The position numbers and the translations under genes are program-made. Under the pieces are notes generated by a model. That model worked only from the letters and a program-made list of their open reading frames with translations, ran no database searches and was not told the DNA's origin. A DNA stretch of 64,000 nucleotides from Anaeramoeba flamelloides (Eukaryota > Metamonada > Anaeramoebidae), in contig JANTQA010000051.1 of assembly GCA_027625915.1 (NCBI GenBank), positions 5,270,501-5,334,500 of the forward strand. The letters run 5' to 3'. Positions 25,601 to 35,200 of the stretch are shown one piece after another; position 1 is the first letter of the stretch; each line of letters opens with the position of its first letter.

Positions 25601-26210
25601 GTTTCAAGTCCCCCCTAGAGTATTGAGCAAATCCACAGTAAACAATTAGACCCTTAAGAACAATAATTTTAAAATCAGCATGACTTGGAAAAAACCAATT
25701 TGGTGATGCAGAGAGTAACTTGGTTAAATCTTGAATTAGTATTTGTATTTTAAAAAATCTTTGTCTTTGGTTGCTTTCTCGAAAATTCATAAAAAGATTC
25801 GATTTTACAAATCTTGAATCCAAGCACAACCATTTCTAGTGTGAGTGATTTTTATCAGATTACATTTCAGATCGTTTAAGAATTCAAAAAGATCTTGAAA
25901 AAAAAAAAAAAAATTTACAAACCTTTCCAAAACCATAAACCTCACCATCCACAGTAAGAAAACAAAAGTGTTCAAAGCCAGGACAAATTTTTTGAACCAT
26001 TTTTTTTATGCTGTACTCTTTTTTAAGGTAATAAGTTTTGATTTCGTCATCGTATTGTATAGCTCTATAGGTATAGCCAGCAACCGTACTGTTTATTACT
26101 CGATTAGGAAAAGGAGTCACTTTTGTTTGTTGAGCCACTTTATTTTCAGTGCTTTTTTCATTTGATTCACCTTGGTGATTATTTCCGAAACAATAGTAAA
26201 AATCTGACAT
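10649..26210 (-). CDS. RCC1-repeat protein with two C-terminal BTB domains, five exons
   Basis: Exons in transcript order are 26210-25923, 19281-19119, 19018-18879, 15347-15035 and 11469-10649. They total 1,725 nt, or 574 residues. All joins keep frame with GT donors and AG acceptors, and each restores an RCC1 motif across the junction, for example YGFGK|NSYGQL and FGFGK|NESGNLGIG. Residues about 1-345 form RCC1-type propeller repeats, with CFGNN, GYNQTYCVT, GLDHTLVLI and YGWGEN. A first BTB-like domain spans about 350-422 (VHKSFVELRSG). After an acidic stretch at about 457-478, a second BTB follows with IPVHKFVLAARSGLFRNMF and KYLYTGKI. Such proteins usually act as scaffolds: BTB for dimerisation or cullin-3 binding, the propeller for partners. 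The partner here is unknown. Three introns are 6,641, 3,531 and 3,565 bp and full of mobile elements, while the fourth is 100 bp. The start is the first ATG before the first propeller blade. Confidence 0.9.
12602..13140 (+). mobile_element. SINE-like element copy 1 with LINE-shared 3' tail
   Basis: This lies in the last intron of the RCC1/BTB gene, in the opposite orientation. It is one of three copies about 430-540 bp long (also near 15,462 and 34,685). All share a 5' block with GAAGAAGAGT and AAGTGGTTACTTTC and a middle block with GTGATTTAGGGTTTTCTTAA; copy 3 lacks the tail described next. The 3' end has a small hairpin TAAATCTATGATTTTA, then TTTAAGTAAAAGG, then an (AAT)n tail. The same tail ends the LINE fragment at 22.0-22.5 kb. 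There is no coding capacity. The promoter type is unclear, because I see no good tRNA-type B box. Confidence 0.6.
15462..15999 (+). mobile_element. SINE-like element copy 2
   Basis: This is in the intron between exons 3 and 4 of the RCC1/BTB gene, collinear with copy 1 over its full length, including the TAAATCTATGATTTTA hairpin. The tail is (AAC)n rather than (AAT)n. It is more diverged in the middle, with about the same total length. Confidence 0.6.
16633..16680. repeat. (AT)n microsatellite, about 24 units
   Basis: Uninterrupted alternating AT dinucleotides lie in the intron between exons 3 and 4 of the RCC1/BTB gene. The overlapping open frames on both strands are products of this repeat. 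Confidence 0.9.
17815..17912 (+). repeat. Dispersed repeat, second copy at the right edge of the window
   Basis: The block around TTCACACCTCTCAAATCATC and GATAATTACTTAT is repeated at 63,930-64,000 with a few substitutions. The second copy lies just inside a TTAA-type left end, so this may be the interior of a TTAA element whose own ends are not clear here. Confidence 0.45.
19290..21490. other. First part of the 6.6-kb intron, no firm feature
   Basis: AT-rich intronic DNA. On the minus strand 20,768-21,061 is open for 97 codons, with a stretch containing ICGDNGSIQVVQCSKPMGN and less biased composition. This could be a decayed fragment of a coding sequence, but I cannot assign a family and found no partner exons. 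Repeated TTTGGTTCC/TTTGGTTCTT units near 20,990 make part of it low-complexity. Confidence 0.35.
21495..22010. repeat. Foldback array of nested palindromes
   Basis: There are at least three palindromic modules in a row. One is a hairpin with arms of the AGAATTTAAAAGAT type near 21,515-21,575. Another is a large hairpin centred near 21,715, with arms TTTACTTTAGAAATAAAC and GTTTATTTCTAAAGTAAA, enclosed by outer arms AGTGTTCTAGG/TCTAGAACACTTCAC. The last is a second AGAATTTAAAATAAT hairpin near 21,930-21,990. It ends in a CACAACACTCTATGACAC-like tail. Similar arrays lie at 45.3-45.9 and 48.7-49.2 kb. Confidence 0.65.
22045..22475 (+). mobile_element. 3' end of a non-LTR retrotransposon (LINE), truncated
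   Basis: The plus-strand frame from about 22,150 gives residues such as NKNSNQLCPLCLKYEQKE, then DHFFWVCPSYEKDR. This is the C-x2-C ... H-x4-C pattern of the zinc-binding domain (zf-RVT) found after the reverse transcriptase in many LINEs. One in-frame stop lies between the CPLC and HFFWVC halves. The 3' UTR follows at about 22,322-22,460, with the hairpin AAATCTATGATTTTACG and an (AAT)n tail. The copy is 5'-truncated, as is usual for LINEs. It shares its 3' tail with the SINE-like elements at 12.6 and 15.5 kb. Confidence 0.65.
23009..24399 (+). mobile_element. TTAA-flanked TIR element, family 1 copy 1 (with internal insertion)
   Basis: The ends read TTAAGGCCCGAGTCACTT at the left and AATGACTCTAACCTTAA at the right. 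Most of its left half is collinear with copy 3 at 35,591-36,474, and in inverted order with copy 2 at 24,954-25,657. It is longer because about 0.75 kb from near 23,590 to 24,345 has no counterpart in the other copies. That extra piece holds a hairpin GAGAATATG...CATATTCTC at 23,620-23,660. No transposase is visible. The TTAA ends suggest a piggyBac-type parent. Confidence 0.6.
24390..24960. repeat. Imperfect palindrome between two inverted TTAA elements
   Basis: The arms at about 24,396-24,600 and 24,770-24,957 are inverse copies; for example TATCTGATCGATCTTG on one side and CAAGATCGATCAGATA on the other, and GGTTCAAAATG against CATTTTGAACC. The centre also pairs weakly (GGGTTGTAG/CAACAACCC). 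Together with the flanking inverted elements this makes one large palindromic block of about 2.6 kb. Confidence 0.6.
24954..25657 (-). mobile_element. TTAA-flanked TIR element, family 1 copy 2 (inverted)
   Basis: The left edge is TTAAGGGCCGAGTCATT and the right edge ends GACCCTTAA. Read on the minus strand it is collinear with copies 1 and 3 along its whole length, including CATTTTGGAAAT-type and AGATCTCAAAAAG-type internal blocks. It has no coding capacity. Its right end lies about 265 bp downstream (transcript sense) of the first exon of the RCC1/BTB gene, within intron 1. Confidence 0.6.
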
Positions 26211-26744
26211 GAGGATTTATTTAAAAATCGAAGAAAAGAGAAAAAACAAAAAATGAGAAAAAATGACCTTTCAACTAGTTGCTTGAATGAAGAAAGTTTG
26301 GACAATAAATTCTTTAGCAAATATAAACTCTTCTTAACCTTCATTTACCAATTATCTTTAATTTCAAACAAGTATCTGCAGAATAAATGGCTCAGAATTT
26401 TCACTTCATTTTTTATTTTATTGCTGTTATTTTACAAAGGGACGAACCAACAAATTGACTGTAATTTTTACATTCAAATACGTCAAGGTTAGACACATTA
26501 TTTTTTGTAAAGAGTTAAGTTTGAATTTATCGTCTCTGTTTGTTTGCTTATTTTTTGTTTAATCGACAGGTTATTTTGGAGAATTAAGAATTGAATAATG
26601 AGTAGTGAAAAAAAATATAGTACTTCAAAATAATCACTGACAAGGTTTTTAAATGAGAATATTCGGAATACTGATCTATAATTAATTTTCTTTTCAGGGA
26701 CTTCTGTAGTCAGAATAAAGCGTGCAAAACAATTTAATGCGTTT
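26211..26744. other. Upstream flank of the RCC1/BTB gene
   Basis: This probably contains the promoter and 5' UTR of the RCC1/BTB gene, whose ATG is at 26,210 on the minus strand. I can identify no motif with confidence. The open frames on both strands here have no recognisable domain. Confidence 0.35.
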
Positions 26745-27349
26745 TTCAAAATAAAAAGCGTGTTTTTTTGTTTTAGTTGACCTACAACATTAACCAATCA
26801 AAGAAACCAATAATAAACCCTAAAAAAATATAGCACTGGTTTCTTAAAGTTCTATTATTTAAACAGAAATTCTAAAAATGAAGGATCAAATTGCAAAATT
26901 TATCTCAAAAAATAGAGTTAATTTTTGATAAAATTTTAATCATAAAAAAAAAACAAAAAAATTTCAAAATAAGTGAGAAAATATGGAAAAGTTTCAACTA
27001 TTTGCATTATTAATTTAAATTTTACTTAAAATAACCAGACCTTTACTTTCAAAATTGATTTGAACTTAGCTATACTATTTGGTAGTAGATTGGATGTTGC
27101 CTTGTTATAAGAATAAAAAAAAGCACGGATAATATTTTGATAGAGGGGTTATAGTCGTTGTGCACACATTATTTTGATCAATGTGGTCTCTTTTATTTTT
27201 TTTTGACCAATTTCTAAATAAGGATTTATTATCTAGAAAAATGTTTAATATTGAAAATAAACAGGAGTTTTCACATCTAATTAATTGGCAAAAAATTTTC
27301 TCAATCTTTATTAAATTTTTTTACCAAAATTTAATGGTCAATTAGTTCC
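26745..27349 (+). repeat. Dispersed repeat (copy 1 of 3) ending at a TTAA junction
   Basis: This shares with 44,890-45,330 the blocks CAAAATAAAAAGCGTGTTTT, AAGTTCTATTATTTAAA, TTCAAAATTGATTTGA and GATTGGATGTTGCCTTG. It shares weaker similarity with 54,840-55,350. From about 27,185 it also matches the small TTAA element found at 38.88 and 55.36 kb (GACCAATTTCTAAATAAGGA and TTAATTGGCAAAAAATTTTC). It therefore preserves an uninterrupted version of the site hit by the CMC-like transposon at 39,010. Confidence 0.5.
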
Positions 27350-27877
27350 TTAAGGACTACGTTCCCACCCTTGGGGGGGGGTTGATTAATTGTGTTATTT
27401 CACTTTCGCTTCTCAAAAAAAATTTTCAAACAGAAGAAATTGGAAAAAAAAAAAAAAAAAAACATTTTTTCTCATCTTTACCTTTTCACGAAGACTATTT
27501 TTCTTTGTTATTCAATGAAAAGGAAAATTGAAAATAACAAAAAAAATAATTGTAAAAAATGGCTTTTGAGGATTTTCAAGTGCATTTCAAATTTTGGAAC
27601 ATTTCAAACTTGTAAAAGTAAATTTAAAAAAAGATGTAGAACAGCTGTTTAAAATATTGTGCGTTCCGAAAGTTGAAATGGAAATTCGAAAATATTAAAA
27701 TCAAAATTTAGCATGATCTAACAAGGTAAAAATTGTGAAAATTGTTGAAAATGTGAAAATTTCAGATTTTTTCGAAAAGAAATTCTACTTGGACAAATAT
27801 TACTTGGATTACATAACTTATCCAAGGGTGATTTTAAACATTATTTCACTGTTTTCACCTAAAAACGTAGTCCTTAA
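27350..27877 (+). mobile_element. TTAA-flanked MITE, family 2 copy 1 (528 bp)
   Basis: The left end is TTAAGGACTACGTTCCC and the right end is ACGTAGTCCTTAA, so the TIR is about 13 bp bounded by TTAA. The interior is nearly the same as copy 2 at 37,080-37,605, including GGATTACATAACTTATCCAA. No transposase is present. The left TTAA is directly joined to the end of another TTAA-type repeat (AGTTCCTTAA), so one inserted at the edge of the other. Confidence 0.75.
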
Positions 27878-28349
27878 ATCAAATCCTTTTTTTAAATAAA
27901 CAAAGATTTTTATAAGCTCGATACTAAACCTACCTAAAGTTCATTAAAATGGTGTATTTCTAGAATATCAAGTAATTGTTTGATATCATATGTAGATCTA
28001 CTTTTTTTAAAAAAAGAATAGGGTTTTATAGGAGGTTTTTTAAAAATTGAAAAATGATATTTTGATTCTTGTTTTTTGATTGATTGAATCTTATTTTTGA
28101 AAAAAGGTAATGTAATTAATTATCATTCTAATAAGTGGGTGAGTAAGAATTTTAAAAGTTTGATTCTTGAAAAAAAAAAAGGATTTGATTTTAAATAAAA
28201 GTAATTACACATCAATTTTCCAAATACTCACAATTAAAAATCTTGTACTGGTATTATTTTCACTGACGGTATTTTTTTCACTGCTTTAATTCAAATTTTA
28301 TTTGAAAAAGGAAACAGAAAATTAAGCGGCAGTAACAATTTTTTCACGT

Positions 28350-28705
28350 TTAAGGACTGTGTTTCCACTGACGGAGGGTGTTTAGTTATTGTATTATTTT
28401 GCCTTTACTTCTCAAATAGAAAACAATATTCGGAAGAAATTGGACAAAGAAATATGAGTTTCCAAAGTTAAATTCAACAGAAACAAAAATTAAAAATTTT
28501 CAAATAGATTTTTGAATAAGGGTTTTTAAAAAAATAACTTTAAGGGATTTTCATGTAACAGTTTAAATTTTTAAACATTTCAAACTTGTAAAAGGAATTG
28601 TAAAAAAAATTGAGAACAGCTTAAGGTATTGTTTGCTGTTTATAGATTCTTAAATGGAAATAATGAAATATTAAAATTAAATTTTGGTCGGATCCAACTC
28701 TACAA
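28350..28705 (+). mobile_element. TTAA-flanked MITE, family 2 copy 3, degenerate and cut short
   Basis: It starts TTAAGGACTGTGTTTCCAC. It follows copies 1 and 2 through CATTTCAAACTTGTAAAAG and GGATCCAAC-type positions, then stops where the CACTAC-ended element begins near 28,698. Many substitutions make it older than the other two copies. Confidence 0.55.
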
Positions 28706-29394
28706 GTAAAATTTAAATATATAAAATTAAAGTTAGCCAAAAGTATACATTGGATTTAAGTTATACTTCTTTTATAAATTATTTTTTCAAAGTTATCATA
28801 ATTTTATGTAATAAAAATAGGATAGCTATTAAACTCTTGAAAATCCGAATACCCCCCTTTTCAAAAATACTGACTTTTGAAAAAAAAAACCTATTTCAGG
28901 GTATTTTTATATTGGAAAAAGTTGAAATGAATTAATTTTTGATTGAACATTAAGATTGAAAAAAGAATATATGTTAAAGCAATTTGCAGAAAAAACTGGG
29001 AACGTATATAAAAACTCAAACATGGAAAAAAATAAAATGATAAAAAATATTCCAAAAACAGATCAAAAATCAGATTTTCAATTTAATTGAGCAATATCTT
29101 TTGATTGAAATATTTTGTACTATTTTCAAATTGAAAAATATGTTTCTTTTTAGACCATTAAAAAAATACTTGAAAATTATCTCTCTACTAAGTCAATTAA
29201 AAAATTCAAAAATTTTACAATTAAAAATGAAAAAAATATTACTGAAAAATTTCATTTTTTTTTTCAATTCCTATTAATATCTATTAAAGTTGTAAACCTC
29301 ATTGAAAATTGTTAGGTATAATAATGTTTATTATATGAGTGTATTTCAAAAATACAAAATTTAGAGATTTTTTTTTGAAAAAATTTTCCTTGTA
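28698..29394 (+). mobile_element. CACTAC-ended element, first tandem copy
   Basis: A unit of about 697 bp is repeated immediately downstream with high identity. Its left end is a diverged CTCTACAAGTAAAATTT and its right end is AATTTTCCTTGTA. It contains no coding sequence I recognise; the open frames are AT-rich with no domains. The terminal CACTACAAGG-type sequence recalls CACTA-type DNA transposons, but with no transposase the class is uncertain. Confidence 0.6.
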
Positions 29395-30101
29395 CACTAC
29401 AAGGAAAATTTAAATACCGAAAATTAAAGTTAGCCAAAACTATATATTGGATTTCAGTTATACTTCTTTTATAAATTATTTTTTCAAAGTTATCATAATT
29501 TTATGTAATAAAAATAGGATAGCTATTAAACTCTTGAAAATCTGAATACCCCCCTTTTCAAAAATACTGACTTTTGAAAAAAACACCTATTTTCAGGGTA
29601 TTTTTATATTGGAAAAAGTTGAAATGAATTAATTTTTGATTGAACATTAAGATTGAAAAACGAATAAATGTTAAAGCAATTTACAGAAAAAACTGGGAAC
29701 GTATATAAAAACTCAAACATGGAAAAAAATAAAATGATAAAAAATATTCCAAAAACAGATCAAAAATCAGATTTTCAATTTAATTGAGCAATATCTTTTT
29801 GATTGAAATATTTTGTACTATTTTCAAATTGAAAAATATGTTTCTTTTTAGACTATTAAAAAAAATACTTGAAAAATATCTCTCTACTAAGTCAATTAAA
29901 AAATTCAAAAATTTTACAATTAAAAATGAAAAAAATATTACTGAAAAATTTCATTTTTTTTTTCAATTCCTATTAATATCTATCAAAGTTGTAAACCTCA
30001 TTGAAAATTGTTATGTATAATAATGTTTATTATATGAGTGTATTTTAAAAATACAAAATTTAGAGATTTTTTTTTGAAAAAATTTTCCTTGTAGTGTAGT
30101 G
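29395..30101 (+). mobile_element. CACTAC-ended element, second tandem copy
   Basis: The left end CACTACAAGGAAAATTT and the right end AATTTTCCTTGTAGTG are perfect inverted repeats of at least 16 bp. The interior matches the first copy base for base over long runs, with a handful of substitutions and one-base length changes in A/T runs. The right end merges into a short array of GTAGT units. A non-autonomous CACTA-like element is the best guess. Confidence 0.65.
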
Positions 30102-30122
30102 TAGTGTAGTGTAGTGTAGTGA
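30091..30122. repeat. (GTAGT)n array at the element end
   Basis: About six tandem GTAGT units abut the right terminus of the CACTAC-ended element and look like slippage or repeated end-copying of its last five bases. Confidence 0.8.
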
Positions 30123-30487
30123 AGTAATGTAAAAATTGTAACAATTTCACATTTTTTAACCAAGAAATTCACAGCGGATATTTTTAACTAAGAGTATAGA
30201 ACTCTTTTCTGTACATTTTTATCCACAAATTCACCCCCCACCACCACCACCATCTCAAAACTCCGCCCTTAATTGGGTGATACCGTCGAATCTCTTTCCT
30301 AAAAAAAAAAAAATTGGAATATCTTTTACGTTGGTCTGATTATATTACTTTTAAAACTGATTTATTTACTTCAAAGAACGGTGAACCAAGAAACCAGGAT
30401 TAAAATTTAAAAAATGTTTTTTTTCTTCTGATTTTGATAATTGTGATAAAAATGTTTTAAACCAACCAAATACGGAATTTACTTTTA
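30123..30487. other. Short GC-richer stretch, unassigned
   Basis: A locally richer segment near 30,225-30,300 has a C run and (CAC)n/(ACC)n triplets. I find no gene or RNA that explains it. Confidence 0.3.
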
Positions 30488-30681
30488 CAGTCAGTTCCAC
30501 TTTTAAGACTGAAACTTTCAACGAAATTTAAGAAACAGAAAAATCTCAAATTAAAGAACAAAATTTGGAATTTTTTTTTTTACAATTTATTTAACTAGAA
30601 TCTGAATTTTGTGCCTTAATTTGAGATTTTTTTGTTCCTTAAATTTCGTAGCAGTTTGTACCTTAAAGGTGGAACTGACTG
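30488..30681. mobile_element. TA-flanked 194-bp hairpin MITE
   Basis: It is flanked by TA on both sides. The left arm is CAGTCAGTTCCACTTTTAAG and the right arm ends GGTGGAACTGACTG. The inner arms AAACTTTCAACGAAATTTAA and TTAAATTTCGTAGCAGTTT also pair, so the whole element folds into one hairpin. TA duplication and these ends fit a Tc1/mariner-derived MITE. Other copies are at 8,996, 31,634 and 58,582. Confidence 0.8.
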
Positions 30682-30699
30682 TAAAAGGTTTGACAATTA

Positions 30700-31630
30700 A
30701 AATTTTCATGTTAAATATACAGTCAAAAAAAAGTGCGATCACCATATACATCATTTGGATATAGCATTACACTTGAAAATAATTTAAATAGAATAAAAAC
30801 AAATATCAAAAACTATTAAAATTGGTTCTAAATCTCCATTGCTCTCTTCGGAACAAAATAAAAGTGTTTGATCAATCAATGTATTAATTAATAATCCCCA
30901 AAAATATAAAAAAGCTTTAATACTTTTTCTTTCCATTTTTTCTAATTATGTAATCTGTTTAATCAGAATTTTTTTTTCAATAATTAATATAAGGCTTAGG
31001 TTGTGCTCAATTAAAAAAGAAACACCAAATTATATTAGTTAAAAGTCAATTACCTTGATCATAGTTCTTTAAATTTTTGTGAAATTTCAACAAATTTATT
31101 AAAAAAAATTTTGTGTTCTGATAATTTCATCTTTTTGTTGACATATATTAATTTTTATTTATTCGTTTGTTTTTTTTTCTTTTCTTTGGATAAAATTTTG
31201 TTTCATTATAAAAATATTAATTATTGATAACATAAATATGATTTAAAAATTTTTTTAAAAAATAAAAAAAATTGATTTTTTTTATATATTTTTTATTTTG
31301 GGTCAGTTCTTATTTTTTGGGATTTAGAGAAAATTTTGAAATAATAAAAAATAATTTGGACGGAAATCAAAATGTTCTTGGATTATCTAATTACATGTTT
31401 AAATGTTTATATTTCTTCAATTTCATACAAATTGTTTTCTTTCAGTGTAAAATTAATGAAATTTATCCCATTTAAATTCTTGTTGTTCGATAAAACTCAT
31501 ATAGTTAGACGAGTTATGTTTTTTTTTAATTTAATTTTATTCTTTTACTACCAACAAATAATTCATCTTATCAAATTTAAAAAAAATGTAGAAAAAAAAA
31601 CAAATCAAAATCAAGTATGACTGGAATTTA
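30700..31630. other. AT-rich stretch, no gene recognised
   Basis: This lies between two hairpin MITEs. Open frames at 31,272-31,620 are rich in F, I and K and show no domain. Confidence 0.4.
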
Positions 31631-31633
31631 ATA

Positions 31634-31824
31634 GAACAAGTTCCACTTTTAAGACACAAACTTTCAACGGGATCTAAGGAACAAAAAAAACAAAATTAAG
31701 GCACTAAATTAAATGCTAAAACATAATTTGTTTAAAAAAAATTCCAAAAAATGTGTCTTAATTTAAGATTTTTTTGTACCTTAAATTTCGTTGAAAGTTT
31801 GTGTCTTAAAAGTAGAACTGGCTA
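31634..31824. mobile_element. TA-flanked 191-bp hairpin MITE, diverged ends
   Basis: Flanking TA is present on both sides. The left arm GAACAAGTTCCACTTTTAAG and right arm CTTAAAAGTAGAACTGGCTA are mutated versions of the family ends. The inner arm TTAAATTTCGTTGAAAGTTT is well preserved. It lies about 390 bp beyond the 3' end of the Ras gene. Confidence 0.75.
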
Positions 31825-32217
31825 TATATCAAAACCAGTAGACCACAATTTAAAATTTGAAGTTTTATCAATTCAAACGGTGAATTTGTAGTTGCATTTT
31901 TTTGAGTTTTTTTTTCAAAAAATATTAACTCTTTTCAATGTTTATTCTTCAAAATTATATCATCTGATACTCATTGGTTTATTTTTGATGAATTTTTTAA
32001 TTGATATATTTTTTTGTACCATCAACCCAAAACAAATAAACTTGAAACTAATTATTCTTAAAGATTAGTTATTTTTATTTCAAAATTTGTATGATTATTC
32101 ATTTTTTATTAGAAAATAAGATTTTTTTGTTTAACATTCTTTGTATTAAAAAGTCTTTTATTATAGCAATAAAAAAAATAATAAGAAAAAATATTATTAA
32201 AATTAAATACCCCCAGT

Positions 32218-35200
32218 TTATAAAAATGTACAGCAGCCACTCTTGCTATCTATCGCCCCCCTTTTTTCATTTTCTTTCTTTTTTCTTTTTTCTTCTTTCC
32301 TTTTAGATGTATTTTTATATTCACGGAGTTTAATCACCACTTCTTGGATTGATTCTTGAATATTTTTACCTGATTTTGCAGAACTATGTTGTTGTTATTA
32401 ATATTTTCATATATAAAATAACCATATTAAAAGAAAAAGAAGGAATTTTGAGAAATAATTTATCCTAATAAAAAAAAGATTATATGTCATAATATATGGA
32501 GAAAATACATATTTTAGAAAAGTTTGTTTTAATGAAATAAAAGCCTAGATTTGATTAAAATATTGTTAAAATCAACTCATTATTCACTCTTTGAGTTTAA
32601 TTAATAACCAGAATATTTTTCGAAAAATTGAAAAATTAAAACAAAATATTTTTAAGGTTTGATTATTTTTTTAGTTATTTTAATATAAAATTAATTTAAC
32701 AATCAGTCCAAAGGGTTTGGATATGCTTGTTTTTCTAGTGAATTGGAATAAATGAAAACATAATTTTATTATTTTGTAAAAAAATAAATTTAATTTAAAG
32801 TTTTTTAAAAAAAACATATAACTCCTTTTTTTCCATACCAATGGAACACACTCTAACAAAGTAAAACAATTTTACATCCAAAATATAAATTAAACTCTTC
32901 TTTCTAGGAGTTGAGAAATGAAATTTCTATTTCTTTCTTACTTTTTTTTTTTTTTTTTTTTTTATTTATTTCCAATCAAAAAAAGATAAAATATAACTCT
33001 CACTAAAAAATCAAGTAATAAATATTTTTTTAACAAGTCAATATGTAATTTTTCACTGTCAAAAATAACTATAATCTAAAAAGTAAACCTAATCAATTAA
33101 AATGAGTTACAATATCCCCAATATCTGTCAAAGATTTAATATTGTTTTAAAGTTATTTTCTACAAAATAACTTATTTAAAACAGCCTTTGTGCCTTACTC
33201 TAAACTAAATATTCTTTTTTCTCCTTTAGAAATCGAAATTGTTAGGGAATCGTTTTTAAAAAAATTATTCCAAAAAAAAAAAAGCTAATACTTTCTTATG
33301 TTTCATAAAATTGTTGTATTTCAATAATTATATTTTTTTAGTAAAAAAATATTTTGTATAAATCTCTTATAATTAAAAAAACAGATTAACTCAACTTTTT
33401 TAACTTTGTTCAATTCAAATTTCACCAAGTAAATCTTCATTTAATTCCCCAAATTAATAGATTTTCAATTATTTTTTTTCAACAAGAAGTAGAAAATAGT
33501 AAAAGTTTCTTAAACAGTATTTTTATACTTTATTAGTTTAATGATCAAAACTTTCCATTCAATTTTTAATTTTCATATTGGAATTAACAGTATTTTTGGT
33601 ATCGGTTTGGCTAGAAATTTGAAAAAATAAAAAAAAAAATATTTAAAGAAGTAGACTTATGGCGGATTTCATTTCCAAAATATTTGTAATTTCAGGATCA
33701 TTAGGAAATTTATTTTTTTATTAGAACCATTGATTTTTCAAAATAACAGAAAACCCAATAAAACCACACAGTAAACGTGTAATTTTGTTGAATCACATTT
33801 CTTGAATAATAAAAAGATTAAAATTATTTTTTGAAAAAAAAAAAAAAAAGATCAATTAAATTAGAAATAAATTTGATAAAAGAAATAACATACGTTTCAA
33901 AATATGATAACGAATTCTTTTTACTAAATTCTTCAGCTTCTTTTCTTGAAACAATGCGATCATTTTCCAAATCTAATAAATTTATAATATTTAATGATGT
34001 ATATAAGTATATAAATGGTTTATATTGGGTAAAAAGCTGGATAAATAGAAAGAGAAAAATAAAAACCAAAATATTATTACCAGATTTATTTCCCATAAGC
34101 ACTATTGGCAGACCTTCATCTACTTTTTGTCTGAGAATTTTTACATATAACCATTTAGCGGTATTGAAACTCGATCGGGAAGTGAGACTATAAACCAATA
34201 AAAATCCCTCACCAGCTTGAATATATTTATCAAGTGCTGCTGAATATTCGTCCTGTCCGGCAGTGTCTATCAGTTCTAATAAAGATGGTTTGTTTTCAAT
34301 AATTGCCATTTTAGAATAACTTTCCTCTTTTATATATTTGAAAAAATAATAATAAAAGTAGATATTTAAATAAATAAATAAATATATACATATTCAAATA
34401 AACATATAAGCAAACAAATTGATGATAAACAAGAATCAAAAAAAAACAAAAAAAAAAAAAGAAATTGAGAAACAAATTTGAAGGGAGAGTGGTAAAAGAT
34501 TAAACACATTGATAATCTCATTAATAAAACTAATTAAAAATATTTAAAGGTAATAAGAATGAAGAAATTCTATGTTTTTATTAATTTTTTCTATTTTCAA
34601 TATAAAATCTATAAAAATATTTTTTTCAGTTAAAAAATCTCAAAAAAAAATTGTGTTTTTGATACAAATAATATTATATATATATTCCATTTTTATCCTG
34701 GCCGAAGCTTCTTTATTGAGAAGAAGAGTTACAAACGAAAAAGATCAAGTGGTTATTTATTATCACTGAAACTCTGAAACACGAAAGTGTGAGTAATTGA
34801 AAATAAAAACTAAAAAGCAAAGAGAAAAAAAATACCAAATGTTATAAGCAAATCAAATTAAAAAGAAAAAACAAATTCAGACAATTAAAGAAAGAAATCT
34901 AAATGAACATTTGGAATCAATTATCAAAGTAAATTAAATTAACCAAAAGTATCGTGGTTGTGATTTTAGGGGTTCTTAATTTAAGATAGCATTGTTTTTT
35001 TTTTATTTATTTATTGTAATTTTTTTACAATTGCTTCTTATAAACCCTTTTTAAATTTTATTTATTTATTTTTTTAACACTTTTTTCTTTATATTTTTTT
35101 GGTTTTGCTTTTTCAACCGAAAAAATATGTTCTTATTTAACTTTTAGATTCACTATTTGCATTTTTCAAATAAAACAAGATATCCTTTAATAGATAATTC

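Noticed and set aside
25566-25829. 87-codon minus-strand open frame near exon 1 of the RCC1/BTB gene
   Set aside because: Its 3' part lies within the inverted TTAA element and aligns with non-coding copies; it contains no RCC1 motif and is not needed to join exons 1 and 2.
30091-30122. (GTAGT)n as telomere-like repeat
   Set aside because: Only about six units, located internally, and identical to the terminus of the adjacent element, so slippage at the element end explains it.
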